DNA of 42,779 nt from Hyphomicrobiaceae bacterium. Its GTDB lineage: Bacteria > Pseudomonadota > Alphaproteobacteria > Rhizobiales > Hyphomicrobiaceae. The stretch spans positions 1-42,779 of the forward strand of contig JABFRJ010000120.1 of assembly GCA_013141255.1 (NCBI GenBank). The letters are read 5' to 3'. Shown one piece after another: positions 1 through 9,753 of the stretch; position 1 is the stretch's first letter; the number at the start of each line of letters is the position of its first letter. Under the pieces are notes generated by a model. It was not told where the DNA came from. It made no database searches and saw only the letters and a program-made list of their open reading frames with translations. The position numbers were made by a program, and so were the translations under genes.

Positions 1-1
1 T

Positions 2-2581
2 GCCGAGATCAACAAGGCCGCGAAAATGGGCGCGCTGTCCGATATCGAGCGATCGGAGGCACTGGCGCGCGTCGAACATGGGTTCCATGCCCAGGCAGCG
101 GCTATCGGCAAGTCCACCAACGCAACCAAAACCAACACGGCAGCAGCCGTGTTGTCGAGCACCGCCATTTCGAACCTCGGCTTCCAGTTGAATGACATTG
201 TGACCATGGCTGCCATGGGCGCCGAACCGATGCGTATCCTCGCCTCACAAGGCGGGCAGGTGTTTCAGGTATTGCAGCAGGGAGAAGGCGGCGTCAGAGG
301 TTCGCTCACGTCGCTGACGCAAATGGTAAAGGCCGCCGTGACGCCCATGCGCCTGCTTACGGTTGGCGCTTTGTCATTTGCAGCCGCCGGCCTTTATGCC
401 GGGTACTCATGGCGCGAAGCCCAACGAGAAGTGAAGATGGCGCTGATCGGGATCGGCGGCGCTGCAGGTGTGACAGCGCGCGACATCAACGGCATTGCGG
501 ACGCGTCCGCGAAGACCGGCAAGCTCACCGTCGGCACGGCGCGCGAAATGGCAATTGCCTATACATCAACTGGCAAGATTGGTGCCGATATGACCAAGCA
601 ATTGGTCGAGGTAACGAGGCAGGTTGCAAACGTCTATGGCGAGGACCCGGTTGCCGCGGCGCAGCGGCTCGCATCGGCGTTCGCTGACCCGGCAAAGGGT
701 GTTGAGGACCTCAACAAGCGACTCGCCGCATTTGATGCGACAACTGTGCAAAACATCATCAATCTAGCATCGCAGAACAAGCGCTTCGAGGCGCAGCAAG
801 TGTTGTTGGCCGGCGTGAAATCGGCAACCGCAGCGGCGCGGTCTGAAACTGGCGGCTGGGCGGGAGCTTGGGACAAGCTGACGTCGGCGTCGTCGCGGTT
901 CTGGGCGGGTCTCGGGAAAGTTGTTGGCTCGGATGATAGTGACAAATCACTCGAGTCCCAGCTTTCTGAAGCAAAAAAGCGACTTGACGTGCTTCAGCGA
1001 AACGTTGAGCCAAACGCGTCGTATCTCTCGAAGACAATTGCTGATGTAGATCGTCTGACAGCAGCGCTTGAAGAAGAACGCAAGGCCAGCCAGAAGGCTG
1101 CGGAAGCAACGAAATCGATTGAACTCAGTGATGCGATTAGGAAGGCGCTACCAGACGTAGCCAGCTTGCGCGCCGCAACGTCGGCTTATGAAGACCTGAA
1201 CGCCAAGGTAAAGGACCGGGCCGCGTTCCTGGCTCTACCAGCAATCGAGCAGGCCGCAACCGCCCGTGCCGTCGCCTTGCGCGCCGAAGAGGTTCAGAGC
1301 ATCGAACTCAAAATGGCGAAGCAGAAGTCCAGCCTCGAGCTTGCTCAGCAGGACCAGAAATTCGCTCTTGAAGCAATCAACGCCCGCACGACAGCCCAGC
1401 GCGCAGACCTCGCATATCGCGAAACGCTCGCTAAGGAAGAGCAGTCTGGCAACGTCAACGCTAAGTTCGAAGCACAGGCGGCCAAGACACGCGTCATGAC
1501 AGAAGCGACAGTTGCACTGTCGGAGGCTTATCGTGAACGCCGGTTCGCCGCCGCTCAGGCAAACGAAGCCGCCAGCATGGATATCGCCCTCATTGGGCGC
1601 AGCGCGGGCGCCGTGGCCCAGGCCAAAACTGAGTTCCAGCTACTCGCACAAGCCAAGGAAGAAGCATTTCGAAACCGCACAAGCGTGACAGACGCAGAGG
1701 TCAAGGCAATCAAAGCTGAGGCAGCCGCAGCCGGCGAGCTGGCAACGAGCCTGGCACGCGTCAACGCTCTCAACGATCTGCGGTTCCAGCAGGCACAATC
1801 CGGCCGCTCTGAGTCAGAGCAGGCCGTGTTCAACCGCCTCAAGTCTGCCGGTCTGCTTGACAACGGAAAATCTATCGACCCCGCCATTGAAGGCATGTAC
1901 CGGCTGGACGAAGCAATCAAAACGGCACGCGGCAACGCCCAGGAATTTGCATCGACGTTCGTACACGACATTGCTGAAGGCAAGAACGCCATGGACGCCC
2001 TGTCTGGCGCACTCAAGAACTTCGCATCCAAGCTGATCGACGTTGGGTTGAACAACGCCTTCAACGCAATATTTGGTCAGGGTGGCGCTGGGTCAAGTCT
2101 GATCGGTGCGGCGACCGGCGGCGGGGCAGGCGGCGGCGGTCTGCTTGGAGGGGCGATTATCCCTGGCATTCTTCACGCCGGCGGCATCGCGGGCAACGAT
2201 AACATTCCAACGCGTGCCGTGTCCCCATCAGTGTTCGCCGGCGCGCATCGCTTCCACACCGGCGGCTGGCCAGGGCTGGCGCGTGACGAGGTGCCAGCCA
2301 TCCTGCAGAAAGGCGAGCGCGTCATCCGCAAGGAAGACGCTGGCAAGCCTACTCCTTGGGCATACTCGAGCCCGGGCTCTAACGGTGCAAGCGCGTCCGC
2401 TGCGCCAGCGGCGCCGCAGATCACTGTGCCGCTGTCGTTGAACATCACGATGCAAGGTGGTGCCGACAACGACACGGGGAACCTAGAACGGCGCTTGGCA
2501 GAAGCCCTGCCGGCATTGGTAGAACGCGGCATCAATAAGGTCTTCGACCGCAAACAGCGATTTCAGCGCATGGAGGGCTAA
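2..2581 (+). CDS. Tail tape measure protein (5'-truncated by window)
   Basis: Phage tail length tape measure protein, which sets tail-tube length and sits inside the tube until DNA ejection. The reading frame is open back to the window edge, so the ATG at 26 is only the first one visible and the true start lies upstream. The visible part (over 850 aa) has an N-terminal segment typical of lambda-type tape measures (GFQLNDIVTMAAMGAEP), long Ala/Glu/Lys-rich helical regions in the middle, a hydrophobic Gly-rich stretch near residues 690-720, and the C-terminal motif FHTGGWPGLARDEVPAILQ seen in this family. Tail-tip genes follow directly, as expected. The family call is firm; the exact subfamily is not. 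Confidence 0.9.
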   Translation, partial: AEINKAAKMGALSDIERSEALARVEHGFHAQAAAIGKSTNATKTNTAAAVLSSTAISNLGFQLNDIVTMAAMGAEPMRILASQGGQVFQVLQQGEGGVRGSLTSLTQMVKAAVTPMRLLTVGALSFAAAGLYAGYSWREAQREVKMALIGIGGAAGVTARDINGIADASAKTGKLTVGTAREMAIAYTSTGKIGADMTKQLVEVTRQVANVYGEDPVAAAQRLASAFADPAKGVEDLNKRLAAFDATTVQNIINLASQNKRFEAQQVLLAGVKSATAAARSETGGWAGAWDKLTSASSRFWAGLGKVVGSDDSDKSLESQLSEAKKRLDVLQRNVEPNASYLSKTIADVDRLTAALEEERKASQKAAEATKSIELSDAIRKALPDVASLRAATSAYEDLNAKVKDRAAFLALPAIEQAATARAVALRAEEVQSIELKMAKQKSSLELAQQDQKFALEAINARTTAQRADLAYRETLAKEEQSGNVNAKFEAQAAKTRVMTEATVALSEAYRERRFAAAQANEAASMDIALIGRSAGAVAQAKTEFQLLAQAKEEAFRNRTSVTDAEVKAIKAEAAAAGELATSLARVNALNDLRFQQAQSGRSESEQAVFNRLKSAGLLDNGKSIDPAIEGMYRLDEAIKTARGNAQEFASTFVHDIAEGKNAMDALSGALKNFASKLIDVGLNNAFNAIFGQGGAGSSLIGAATGGGAGGGGLLGGAIIPGILHAGGIAGNDNIPTRAVSPSVFAGAHRFHTGGWPGLARDEVPAILQKGERVIRKEDAGKPTPWAYSSPGSNGASASAAPAAPQITVPLSLNITMQGGADNDTGNLERRLAEALPALVERGINKVFDRKQRFQRMEG

Positions 2582-2585
2582 CTAA

Positions 2586-3728
2586 ATGGCAGTCACTTAC
2601 CCGCGCGCCATGCCGTCAGGCCTCTATCAACAAGAAGAGGTCAACGACGATAGGTTTCAAAGCACGAATTTGTCGGGAGGTGGCAACACCAACGCCGCTG
2701 AGGTGTCGCCGATGCTTTGGCACGGAAAATGGTCAGGACAAACGGCAACGCCCCAGGACAGATCAGCTCTTGAGTCCTGGGCGGCGTCGCTCAAAGGCGC
2801 GATGAAATATTTCAAGGGATCTCCAGTCGCTGGCCGTTATCCTCTGGCCCATCGCAACGGCTGGGGTGATTTATCGTTGTCGGGCAGCCCGTTTATTGGG
2901 TCCGGTGTTTTGGCTGCTACCGCTAGTCGGACGAACATGGCGCTACGCTCGCAAGATTTTGATAGCGCTTCTTGGGGCAAAGATGCGGGCGTGTCCGTAT
3001 CGGCGAATGCGATGATCGCCCCTGACGGAACGTTGAGTGCTGACCGAGTTACGGCCGCAGGCATGATGTCACGAGGTATCAGCCAAGTATTTACAGTATC
3101 TGCAGGGACAACCTACACGGCGTCTCTCTGGGTCCGGCTGGGGTCACTCAACGCATCCGATCTGCGGCACGCGTTCTACAATGTTTCCGGGGCATCATTT
3201 ATCGTTTTGACTGCGCCATATATCGTCACAGCCAGCGTTGACGGTTTCGTGCGCTTGGCTGCAACAGTGACCACACCTGCTGGATGTATGTCGTTGCGCT
3301 GGTATCCGTTCTTTTCTGCCAATGCCACGACAGGCACGTTTTATCCTTGGGGCGCGCAGTTCGAACTTGGGCCCGCTGCAACGTCGTATATTCCAACAGT
3401 GGCGGCGGCCGGCGTATTCACACCTGCCGCAGATGAAATTACGATCTCATCACTACCGAATGGGCTAACACTGACGCCCGGCGATTGGTTGTCGTTTCCC
3501 GTTGGCGCCCGCCAACGCTTGTTCAAGGTCATTGAGGGCGGGGTCGCATCAGGAGGCCAGGTCAACGTGACGGTGGAGCCATCGAGACCACCTGACGCTG
3601 TTAACGGCGTGCCAGTGCGACTGGAAGAGCCATATTGCGACATGCAGCTGATCACGCCACCGAAGCGGGTCATCACAAATTACCAGATGGGTGAATTCGC
3701 GTTTGAAGGTTTGCAGGTGTTAGTCTGA
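2586..3728 (+). CDS. Distal-tail-like protein with an inserted carbohydrate-binding-like domain
   Basis: 380 aa, starting 4 nt after the tape measure stop and overlapping the next start by 1 nt. The first ~110 residues and the last ~110 (from about ITISSLPNGLTLTPG, including a beta-rich VGARQRLFKVIEGG stretch) look like one small tail protein. Between them lies a ~160-residue module that begins TNMALRSQDFDSASW and ends FELGPAATSYIPT. This pattern is typical of the sugar-binding jelly-roll modules of phage spike and fibre proteins. The position after the tape measure corresponds to the distal tail or minor tail protein. I infer a tail-tip component that exposes a host-surface-binding domain. 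The product name is tentative, but a structural role is well supported by context. Confidence 0.7.
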   Translation: MAVTYPRAMPSGLYQQEEVNDDRFQSTNLSGGGNTNAAEVSPMLWHGKWSGQTATPQDRSALESWAASLKGAMKYFKGSPVAGRYPLAHRNGWGDLSLSGSPFIGSGVLAATASRTNMALRSQDFDSASWGKDAGVSVSANAMIAPDGTLSADRVTAAGMMSRGISQVFTVSAGTTYTASLWVRLGSLNASDLRHAFYNVSGASFIVLTAPYIVTASVDGFVRLAATVTTPAGCMSLRWYPFFSANATTGTFYPWGAQFELGPAATSYIPTVAAAGVFTPAADEITISSLPNGLTLTPGDWLSFPVGARQRLFKVIEGGVASGGQVNVTVEPSRPPDAVNGVPVRLEEPYCDMQLITPPKRVITNYQMGEFAFEGLQVLV

Positions 3729-4297
3729 TGCTCGCAATCCCTCCCCAAGTTCTCGCCATTATCGACCGCTGCAAAATCGCAACGATGGTGCAGTATGATT
3801 TCCCGAGTGGATCCGTTGGATTGTGGAATTGGCACTATTCCCTGTCGCATGGCGGTGTCATCTTTGGCCCAGCGCCTGGCTCTATCCTTCTTGAGGAGAT
3901 CCACGGCACGACACAGCTCGATTCAGACGCGGTGACGCTGAAACTTGGAGCCCTACTCAACGAAGCAATGGATATCATTGCTTCAACAGACTGGCACCAA
4001 GCGCCAGTGACGCTTTATCGGGCATGGCTCGATGACCACGATGTGCTGATCCACGTAGAGCCATTCTATTCCGGGTTCCTGGACGCGGCCCCAATCACAG
4101 ATGCCAGCGACGAAGCATTTGTCATCGACCAGAGTATTGAGAATTCCAACCGCGAGCTCAGCCGGGTCAATGGGCGCATGCGCTCAAACCCAGATCAACG
4201 AACGGTGTCATCAAATGACGGATCACTACGTTACACCGGAAAGTCCGTCACAACAGAAGTTCCATGGGGCCGCAATGGCTCCCGCTACCCGACTTGA
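3728..4297 (+). CDS. DUF2163-like tail-tip (hub) protein
   Basis: 189 aa with an ATG start overlapping the previous stop by 1 nt. The sequence resembles the DUF2163/BR0599-type proteins encoded between the distal tail and NlpC/P60 genes in alphaproteobacterial siphophages and gene transfer agents. Features are an N-terminal IDRCKIATMVQYDF segment, a central DSDAVTLKLGALLNEAMD beta region and a Trp-rich ending. By analogy it is a baseplate-hub or tail-tip component. Its last 23 nt overlap the start of the next gene in another frame, so the two are probably translationally coupled. The family assignment rests on sequence pattern plus gene order. Confidence 0.7.
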   Translation: MLAIPPQVLAIIDRCKIATMVQYDFPSGSVGLWNWHYSLSHGGVIFGPAPGSILLEEIHGTTQLDSDAVTLKLGALLNEAMDIIASTDWHQAPVTLYRAWLDDHDVLIHVEPFYSGFLDAAPITDASDEAFVIDQSIENSNRELSRVNGRMRSNPDQRTVSSNDGSLRYTGKSVTTEVPWGRNGSRYPT

Positions 4298-4712
4298 CCG
4301 GCGGCCGCGACTGCCATCATGGCAAATCGGCATGCGCCAGGTGATCGAATCGCATCGGGGAAGTGACTTCCTGCTCGGTTCAGCCGACTGCGCCACACTC
4401 TTCTCGAATGCTGTATTTGCCATGACCGGGTTCGATCCCGCCGAGGGGTGCCGAAACTACTCATGCCCAGTGTCAGCACTTCGCGTTCTGCGCGCGCGCG
4501 GCTTCCGGTCTGTACTGGAGCTCGTTGAGGCCAATTTTGTCGAAATCCCGGTCACTCTCGCACAGCGCGGGGATCTTGGTTTTCCAGAAATTCCCAACGG
4601 CGAACCGCTTATGAGCCCTGGCGTTATTGATGGCCCTGTTGCGTTTTCTATGAATGAAACGGGCTTTGTAATCCTTCCGCGTCAAATCCTTCAACGCGCT
4701 TTCGCGGTGTAA
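4275..4712 (+). CDS. NlpC/P60-like (DUF6950-type) tail-associated protein
   Basis: 145 aa. The ORF track begins at 4101, but that part is a shadow of the previous gene. The ATG at 4275 (MAPATRLDRRP) has GGGG about 5 nt upstream and gives the usual family length. The conserved block FLLGSADCATLFSNAV contains the Cys expected to be the nucleophile of NlpC/P60-like cell-wall peptidases. Gene order (distal tail, DUF2163, this, J-like protein) matches lambda K, where a tail-tip peptidase opens peptidoglycan during DNA injection. A clear catalytic His is not obvious, so peptidase activity is inferred. A start at 4215 is possible but less likely. Confidence 0.7.
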   Translation: MAPATRLDRRPRLPSWQIGMRQVIESHRGSDFLLGSADCATLFSNAVFAMTGFDPAEGCRNYSCPVSALRVLRARGFRSVLELVEANFVEIPVTLAQRGDLGFPEIPNGEPLMSPGVIDGPVAFSMNETGFVILPRQILQRAFAV

Positions 4713-4717
4713 CATAC

Positions 4718-7456
4718 ATGCCAATGATCGTCGGGTTTCTCGCGCCGCTGGCTGGAGCTAGCGCGCTCACTACCGCATTCCTGCAAATTGGAGCGGGCGT
4801 TGGTCTGTCGTTTTTATCACGCAAGATCAACTCTAAGAAGGCTCAAAGCGCATCTGCTCCAACGGGTATCCAGGGCAGCTTGCAACTCGATGCCAGCACG
4901 CCGCGCCAAGTTCTTTTTGGGACGGCGGTGCCAGATGGCAGCCTGCATTATTGGCAACTCTCGGGCGAGAACAATGCTCTGCTGCAAATGGTCGTTATTC
5001 TCGTAGACCATGAATGCGACAGCTTAACCGGACTGTACGTTGATACTGTTCTCAAGTCATGGGACCCGGTTACCGGCCAAGTAGACGGCTACGGGCCTGA
5101 CCTGATCGTCAAGTTTTACAGCGGAGCTCCAGGCCAGACAGCAGCGTCCGAAATTGTCGTGAACTCCGGTGGACGCTGGACAGCTGACGATAAGTGCACG
5201 GGGATGTGTTACGCGACCATCAGCTGCAATTACGTTCCTGAGAAATTCCCGAACGGCATCCCCAAAATCACGTTCATCGTAAAGGGGGCAAAGCTCTACG
5301 ATCCACGCTTTGACAGCACTGCCGGTGGCTCTGGGGCGCAGCGGTGGAGCAACCCTGCAACTTGGGTCTGGACGGACAATGCCGCAACGGTCGAATATAA
5401 CGTTCTCCGCGGGTTCTCGTCTGGCGGTCTGCCTCTATTGGGTATGCGCGTGCCCGCTGCCGCAATCCGGTTTTCTGATTATGTTTCAGCGGCAAATTCC
5501 TGCGACGAAGCCGTTGCTAAAAAGGCAGGCGGGACAGAAGCGCGCTACCGGATCAACAAGGTCTTCAACACCCTCCAGTCCAACCGGGAAATTCTTGAGA
5601 CGTGTTCCGGCGCGATGGCCGGCGAACTGATCGAGTCGGGCGGCATCTATCGCATCATGGCCGGTGTCACCCAGCCTGTTGTTGCCGCATTGAGTGACGC
5701 TGATTTGGTTGTGAAGAAGCGGTACACTGTTGACCCTAAGCGCCCGCGCTCGCGGTTGACCAATGCCATCCAGGCAACGTTCACAGACCCTACCCATGGC
5801 TACACGCAAATGCCATTACCGCCGCGCCTGTCGAGCGCAGACGAGGCTATCGACGGCGGTGTTGTAGGCCCGATCAGACTGACCAAGACGCTGGACCTAA
5901 CGGCGGTTACATCTCGCTCACAAGCCCAGCGCGTCATGGAAATCGAACGCAAGCGGGCCCGCCGCCAAGCTGTCGTTGAGGTGACGCTCGTTGCGAAATG
6001 GTTCCGTCTTGAGCCGGGAGACTGGATTACGCTCTCGTCTACCCGCCGGTTTTTGCCAAGCCCAACATTCGAGGTCTTGCAGCGCCGGGTAGCCAACGAC
6101 CTAACGACAACCGTTACGTTGGGCGAGGTTGATAGCGCTATTGACGACTTTGTGGCCGCTACTGACGAGATCAACGACGATCAGGTTCTGGACCTGCTAT
6201 CCGCCGGCCCGCCGCTCAACACTGTTGCAGGGTTTGGTATTGCCAACGTGGTGATGTCTACAGGTTCGGCGGCATCCGCCCCAGCGCTGCGGGCAACATG
6301 GATCCCAATCCTTGACCAGACGGTCACAGAGCTTGTGATCGAATATCGACGCGTTGGGGATGCTGTCAGCCAAGAGAAGCGCGTCTCAAATCCTGCTGCA
6401 GGCGCGGCAATATGGTCGTCCGGTGTGCAGGGAGGAGCGATCTACGAAGCCCAGGCCATTGCAGTCGCCACACCGGCCAGAGCCATGTCTTGGTCAGGTT
6501 GGCAATCGGCCGGGGCGGCCACAGCTCCTCAGGTTGTACAAGTGGCAGCTGTTGCCGAGTACATCGCGCCGGAAAATATTCCACCGGCTGAATTGAGTGC
6601 ACAGGACAAATTCCTCGCCGGTCTCAGTGCAGCGCTGGGGGAAGTTCAGGGCTCCGTTGACGACCGGCTTTTGGACATTATCGCCGACGTTCAAGAAATG
6701 GCGCTTTCACAGCTGCAACATCGTCAACAAACCGGCGAAACCCGAGCGCGCATCTTAGTTGAGGAGCAGACACGCCAAACGCTATCTGAAAGTTTTGGGT
6801 CGTATTCCGTTATGGTTGACGCGGCTCTGGCAACCATTACCGGTGACGTACTTGGGACGTCGAACGCCGTCAATTCCCTGACCACGCGCGTAACAACGGT
6901 TGAAGGTGTCGTTGATGCCAACAGTGCGGCCATCACAGCTGTTGAAGCCACGCTCCCAGGTAAAGCGACGGTCACTGCCGTCAATTCCCTGACCACGCGC
7001 GTAACAACGGCAGAGGGAGAGATTACAACGCAAGGTGCCGCCGTCACCGGCCTCCAATCAACGGTTGGCGGGCATACAAACTCGATCAATCAGATCGTTG
7101 CCCTCGACGGAGTAAACAAGCGATATGCGTTGGTGTTCGACAATAACGGCAAGGCAGTTTCACCCATTGAAATCAATGGCAATGGCAAACTGCTCACAAT
7201 GGCTCTCGCGCTATCGCAACTTAAAATCTACGACCCTGGGCTGAATGGCGGCGCGCCCATACAGATGTTCACACTGCAAACTATCAACGGACAAGTGGTT
7301 GCTGCGCTTAACGGCACGTTTATCGCGCACGCGTTTGAAGCAGGATTGATTACGGCTCTGAAGGCGAACCTGACTGAGATTATCGGTGGGCTATTCCGCA
7401 ATGAAGCCAACACCTCGTATTGGAACACAGAGACCGGGGATCTGCAGGTAGGATGA
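4718..7456 (+). CDS. J-like tail tip / host-specificity protein
   Basis: 912 aa. This is the largest complete tail gene and sits where lambda J would be. The N-terminus has a hydrophobic segment (FLAPLAGASALTTAFLQIG) followed by the ASTPRQVLFGTAVPDGSLHYW motif typical of J-like central fibre proteins. The middle has Fn3/beta-sandwich-like repeats. The C-terminal ~200 residues contain two near-identical NSLTTRVTT helical repeats and a DUF1983-like ending (YALVFDNNGKAVSPIEINGN). It probably forms the central tip fibre and contributes to receptor recognition. The stop codon overlaps the next start (ATGA). No strong ribosome binding site is visible at 4718. Confidence 0.85.
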   Translation: MPMIVGFLAPLAGASALTTAFLQIGAGVGLSFLSRKINSKKAQSASAPTGIQGSLQLDASTPRQVLFGTAVPDGSLHYWQLSGENNALLQMVVILVDHECDSLTGLYVDTVLKSWDPVTGQVDGYGPDLIVKFYSGAPGQTAASEIVVNSGGRWTADDKCTGMCYATISCNYVPEKFPNGIPKITFIVKGAKLYDPRFDSTAGGSGAQRWSNPATWVWTDNAATVEYNVLRGFSSGGLPLLGMRVPAAAIRFSDYVSAANSCDEAVAKKAGGTEARYRINKVFNTLQSNREILETCSGAMAGELIESGGIYRIMAGVTQPVVAALSDADLVVKKRYTVDPKRPRSRLTNAIQATFTDPTHGYTQMPLPPRLSSADEAIDGGVVGPIRLTKTLDLTAVTSRSQAQRVMEIERKRARRQAVVEVTLVAKWFRLEPGDWITLSSTRRFLPSPTFEVLQRRVANDLTTTVTLGEVDSAIDDFVAATDEINDDQVLDLLSAGPPLNTVAGFGIANVVMSTGSAASAPALRATWIPILDQTVTELVIEYRRVGDAVSQEKRVSNPAAGAAIWSSGVQGGAIYEAQAIAVATPARAMSWSGWQSAGAATAPQVVQVAAVAEYIAPENIPPAELSAQDKFLAGLSAALGEVQGSVDDRLLDIIADVQEMALSQLQHRQQTGETRARILVEEQTRQTLSESFGSYSVMVDAALATITGDVLGTSNAVNSLTTRVTTVEGVVDANSAAITAVEATLPGKATVTAVNSLTTRVTTAEGEITTQGAAVTGLQSTVGGHTNSINQIVALDGVNKRYALVFDNNGKAVSPIEINGNGKLLTMALALSQLKIYDPGLNGGAPIQMFTLQTINGQVVAALNGTFIAHAFEAGLITALKANLTEIIGGLFRNEANTSYWNTETGDLQVG
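6866..7010 (+). repeat. 34-bp direct repeat inside the J-like gene
   Basis: Two identical 34-nt copies (6866-6899 and 6977-7010), beginning GCCGTCAATTCCCTGACC, lie 111 nt or 37 codons apart in the same frame. Each encodes AVNSLTTRVTT, a heptad-like segment suited to a trimeric coiled coil. Exact nucleotide identity suggests recent duplication or gene conversion. Recombination between the copies would add or remove exactly 37 codons in frame. Confidence 0.9.
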
Positions 7457-8679
7457 CGTATTTCCTAAAGTTCTTCCCCGCAACTGGACGGCTCGTCTCG
7501 CTGGACAAAGTCTCGCCCGGGATGCCAACGGTTTTTGATACTGATGCACCGATGCTCTACACGCCGCCGGCCAACGTCTTCTCTGGATCTATCAGCATTC
7601 CGGCCAGATCCGTATCGTCTTCCGGCGTAGATGGCGCGCAGAACATATTAGATACGACGGCGGAGTATTATGTTGGAACCCCAAATATCCCATCGGCGAA
7701 CATCATACGAGGGCTCATTAGTTTCGACGGTGTTACGTGGCGCAATGCCGTTGGATCGCACATCAAGGAGTTGGATGCTGTTGGGATAACGATCTCCCCA
7801 CAGACGGACACTATCGGAAAGCAATTTCTTGCGACTATGCAAACATTCACGCCATTAGTTAACGCGCTCGGCCATGTCGTCATACAAGAGCGCGTCGTCA
7901 TGAGGGCCCGTGATCCAGGTAGTCCGCCAGGCATCATGAAAACCATTCCAGCATTCACACTGCACTATCGGATTATTGCAGATTTTTGGTGGGGGAACAC
8001 TTTGGTCGTTCCGCACCCAGATGTCAGTCATATCGTTTCGCAAGGCGTTGGCACACAGTATGTGCCGTTGACTGTGATGAATGGCTTATACGCATACCCT
8101 GGCCAAAGGCGACTGGTCTTAGTGATCGAATCCGCTGAGTCCGCACCCGCCCCGTCCTCTGTGACCATCGATGGTGGTGCTGCAACGATCCACTCCAGCG
8201 TTGTCTCTGGCGTATTGAGGATAACTGTGGCGTCCAGAGTATTAAATGGTCCTGGCGGAGTTTCTGTGCCGATCGTTCTAAATGGATCGGTGCCAGTCAA
8301 CTCGGTCGTATCAGCATTTATTGTCCGCCACACATCGTTTGCAACCCCAACGTTCTCTTCAGCTACGGTTGCCTCTGGGAACTCAATATCAAAGTCAATA
8401 ACTGTTCCTGATGGCAAGGAATGCCTGGTTGTTTGCAGCAAATATGGATCAGCGGGAAGCCCAAATGACCTTGTGTCAACATGGGCGAATGCGAGTAAAC
8501 TCTATGACTACAAGCTGTCCAGCTACTACATTGGCAGCGGCAGCGGGCCAACAGCGTGGCACACTGCGGCTGAGACTTCCGCTGCAATCGTAGAAGCCGG
8601 CACTGGAACCGTTACTGTGCAAACGTCATGGAACGGCGCCGCCGGACCACTTCTGATGCTCGCCGTCATGTTCGGATAA
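7453..8679 (+). CDS. Tail fibre / tip-associated structural protein
   Basis: 408 aa. The track start at 7420 overlaps the J-like gene; I prefer the ATG at 7453, which overlaps the J stop as ATGA with AGG just upstream (MTYFLKFFPATGRLV). The protein is rich in Ser, Thr, Val and Gly, with no membrane segment. From about residue 230 it has beta-rich repeats such as VTIDGGAATIHSSVVSG and ends in a hydrophobic beta strand. Position and composition indicate a tail-fibre or receptor-binding component. I recognise no specific family, and the function is inferred from context. Confidence 0.65.
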   Translation: MTYFLKFFPATGRLVSLDKVSPGMPTVFDTDAPMLYTPPANVFSGSISIPARSVSSSGVDGAQNILDTTAEYYVGTPNIPSANIIRGLISFDGVTWRNAVGSHIKELDAVGITISPQTDTIGKQFLATMQTFTPLVNALGHVVIQERVVMRARDPGSPPGIMKTIPAFTLHYRIIADFWWGNTLVVPHPDVSHIVSQGVGTQYVPLTVMNGLYAYPGQRRLVLVIESAESAPAPSSVTIDGGAATIHSSVVSGVLRITVASRVLNGPGGVSVPIVLNGSVPVNSVVSAFIVRHTSFATPTFSSATVASGNSISKSITVPDGKECLVVCSKYGSAGSPNDLVSTWANASKLYDYKLSSYYIGSGSGPTAWHTAAETSAAIVEAGTGTVTVQTSWNGAAGPLLMLAVMFG

Positions 8680-8682
8680 TCA

Positions 8683-9741
8683 ATGCCAAATTGGATCATG
8701 AGAACGGACCCAGTTGCAGGGAACGTCGCGATGTTCTCTCGCCAATCTCCGAACATCACGTCCTTGACTTCCAGGACAATGGCAATCGGAGCAATGACGT
8801 TCACGGTATCGGCCGGACTATCGATAGTTGCTGGAAGTTGGGTCGCGGTAGAGTGCGTTGCGTTCCCAAAAAACTTCATGATTGGGTCTGTGACGAGTTA
8901 CACAGCGACCACTCTAACTCTGAATATAACGCGCGTTGTTGGCGGCGGTACGTTTTCGAATTGGCGAATGGTTGACGTAACGCCACTTTACAGTCCAGCA
9001 GTGCAATCGTCGATGCAGCGTTTGCACTGGACCTCGGCATTCTCCTCGATCAGTACGACCCCCGCGCTGACACAACAGAAAACATTCGCAATTCCTGCAC
9101 TGGCGCAGGGTGCGGAGTACGACAATGTGTTCCAGCTATTTGCTCACGGACAAGCAGCGGCATGCATGGTTGAGGGCCGCATTATGAACCTAGGTGTTGC
9201 CGGAAACCATGTTGCCCTAGCTGGATCCGTGCCTGTCTGGATGCAAACTATAGCTGGCCTGAACTGTGGTTTTGGTATTTTCGTAGAGTTAGGCTGCACG
9301 GCAACGCACGTCGTCGCCATTGTAAAAGGCCGGTTGTCTAATGACTCTTCATCGACAGTAAGCGGTGTTTTGAACATCACTATCGAGGCATCCGTTTTCA
9401 ACTTCGGAACTGCTGGCGTCCTACCAGGAGGAACGGCTGGCGTCCCGCTAATAAAACATGTTCCTGGTCAATACCTACTGCTGGGCCGTGGGCGCATTGA
9501 TACGCGGCGGCGCTACCCGCGCAAAGTAGATAGCGGACACGACTATTCAATACCGAAATGCCCAACGCTGACCATCGTAGGCTCTGGAAAGACTACCACC
9601 CCGAGCTACGCACAAAACGAAGTTGGTTGGCGCTGGCGGTATGCGTGCGACGGTCATGTTCGAGAGACCCAGCGCGGATGGAACGGCACGGCAACCAATG
9701 GTGGCTCGGCTCAGGCCGACGTCATTCGCATCAAGAAATAG
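8683..9741 (+). CDS. Tail fibre structural protein with carrier-type module
   Basis: 352 aa, beginning 3 nt after the previous stop. Residues ~25-100 carry a module of the form AIGAMTFTVSAG...SYTATTLTLNI...GGGTFSNW that recurs in the next gene. The remainder is beta-rich and repetitive without a recognisable enzymatic motif. The module type is common in phage fibre proteins that link the tail to receptor-binding domains. It is most likely an accessory fibre or neck-of-fibre protein. The C-terminus (NGTATNGGSAQADVIRIKK) looks like the end of a beta-sandwich. The exact role is unknown. Confidence 0.6.
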   Translation: MPNWIMRTDPVAGNVAMFSRQSPNITSLTSRTMAIGAMTFTVSAGLSIVAGSWVAVECVAFPKNFMIGSVTSYTATTLTLNITRVVGGGTFSNWRMVDVTPLYSPAVQSSMQRLHWTSAFSSISTTPALTQQKTFAIPALAQGAEYDNVFQLFAHGQAAACMVEGRIMNLGVAGNHVALAGSVPVWMQTIAGLNCGFGIFVELGCTATHVVAIVKGRLSNDSSSTVSGVLNITIEASVFNFGTAGVLPGGTAGVPLIKHVPGQYLLLGRGRIDTRRRYPRKVDSGHDYSIPKCPTLTIVGSGKTTTPSYAQNEVGWRWRYACDGHVRETQRGWNGTATNGGSAQADVIRIKK

Positions 9742-9753
9742 ACGGGAACCCCC

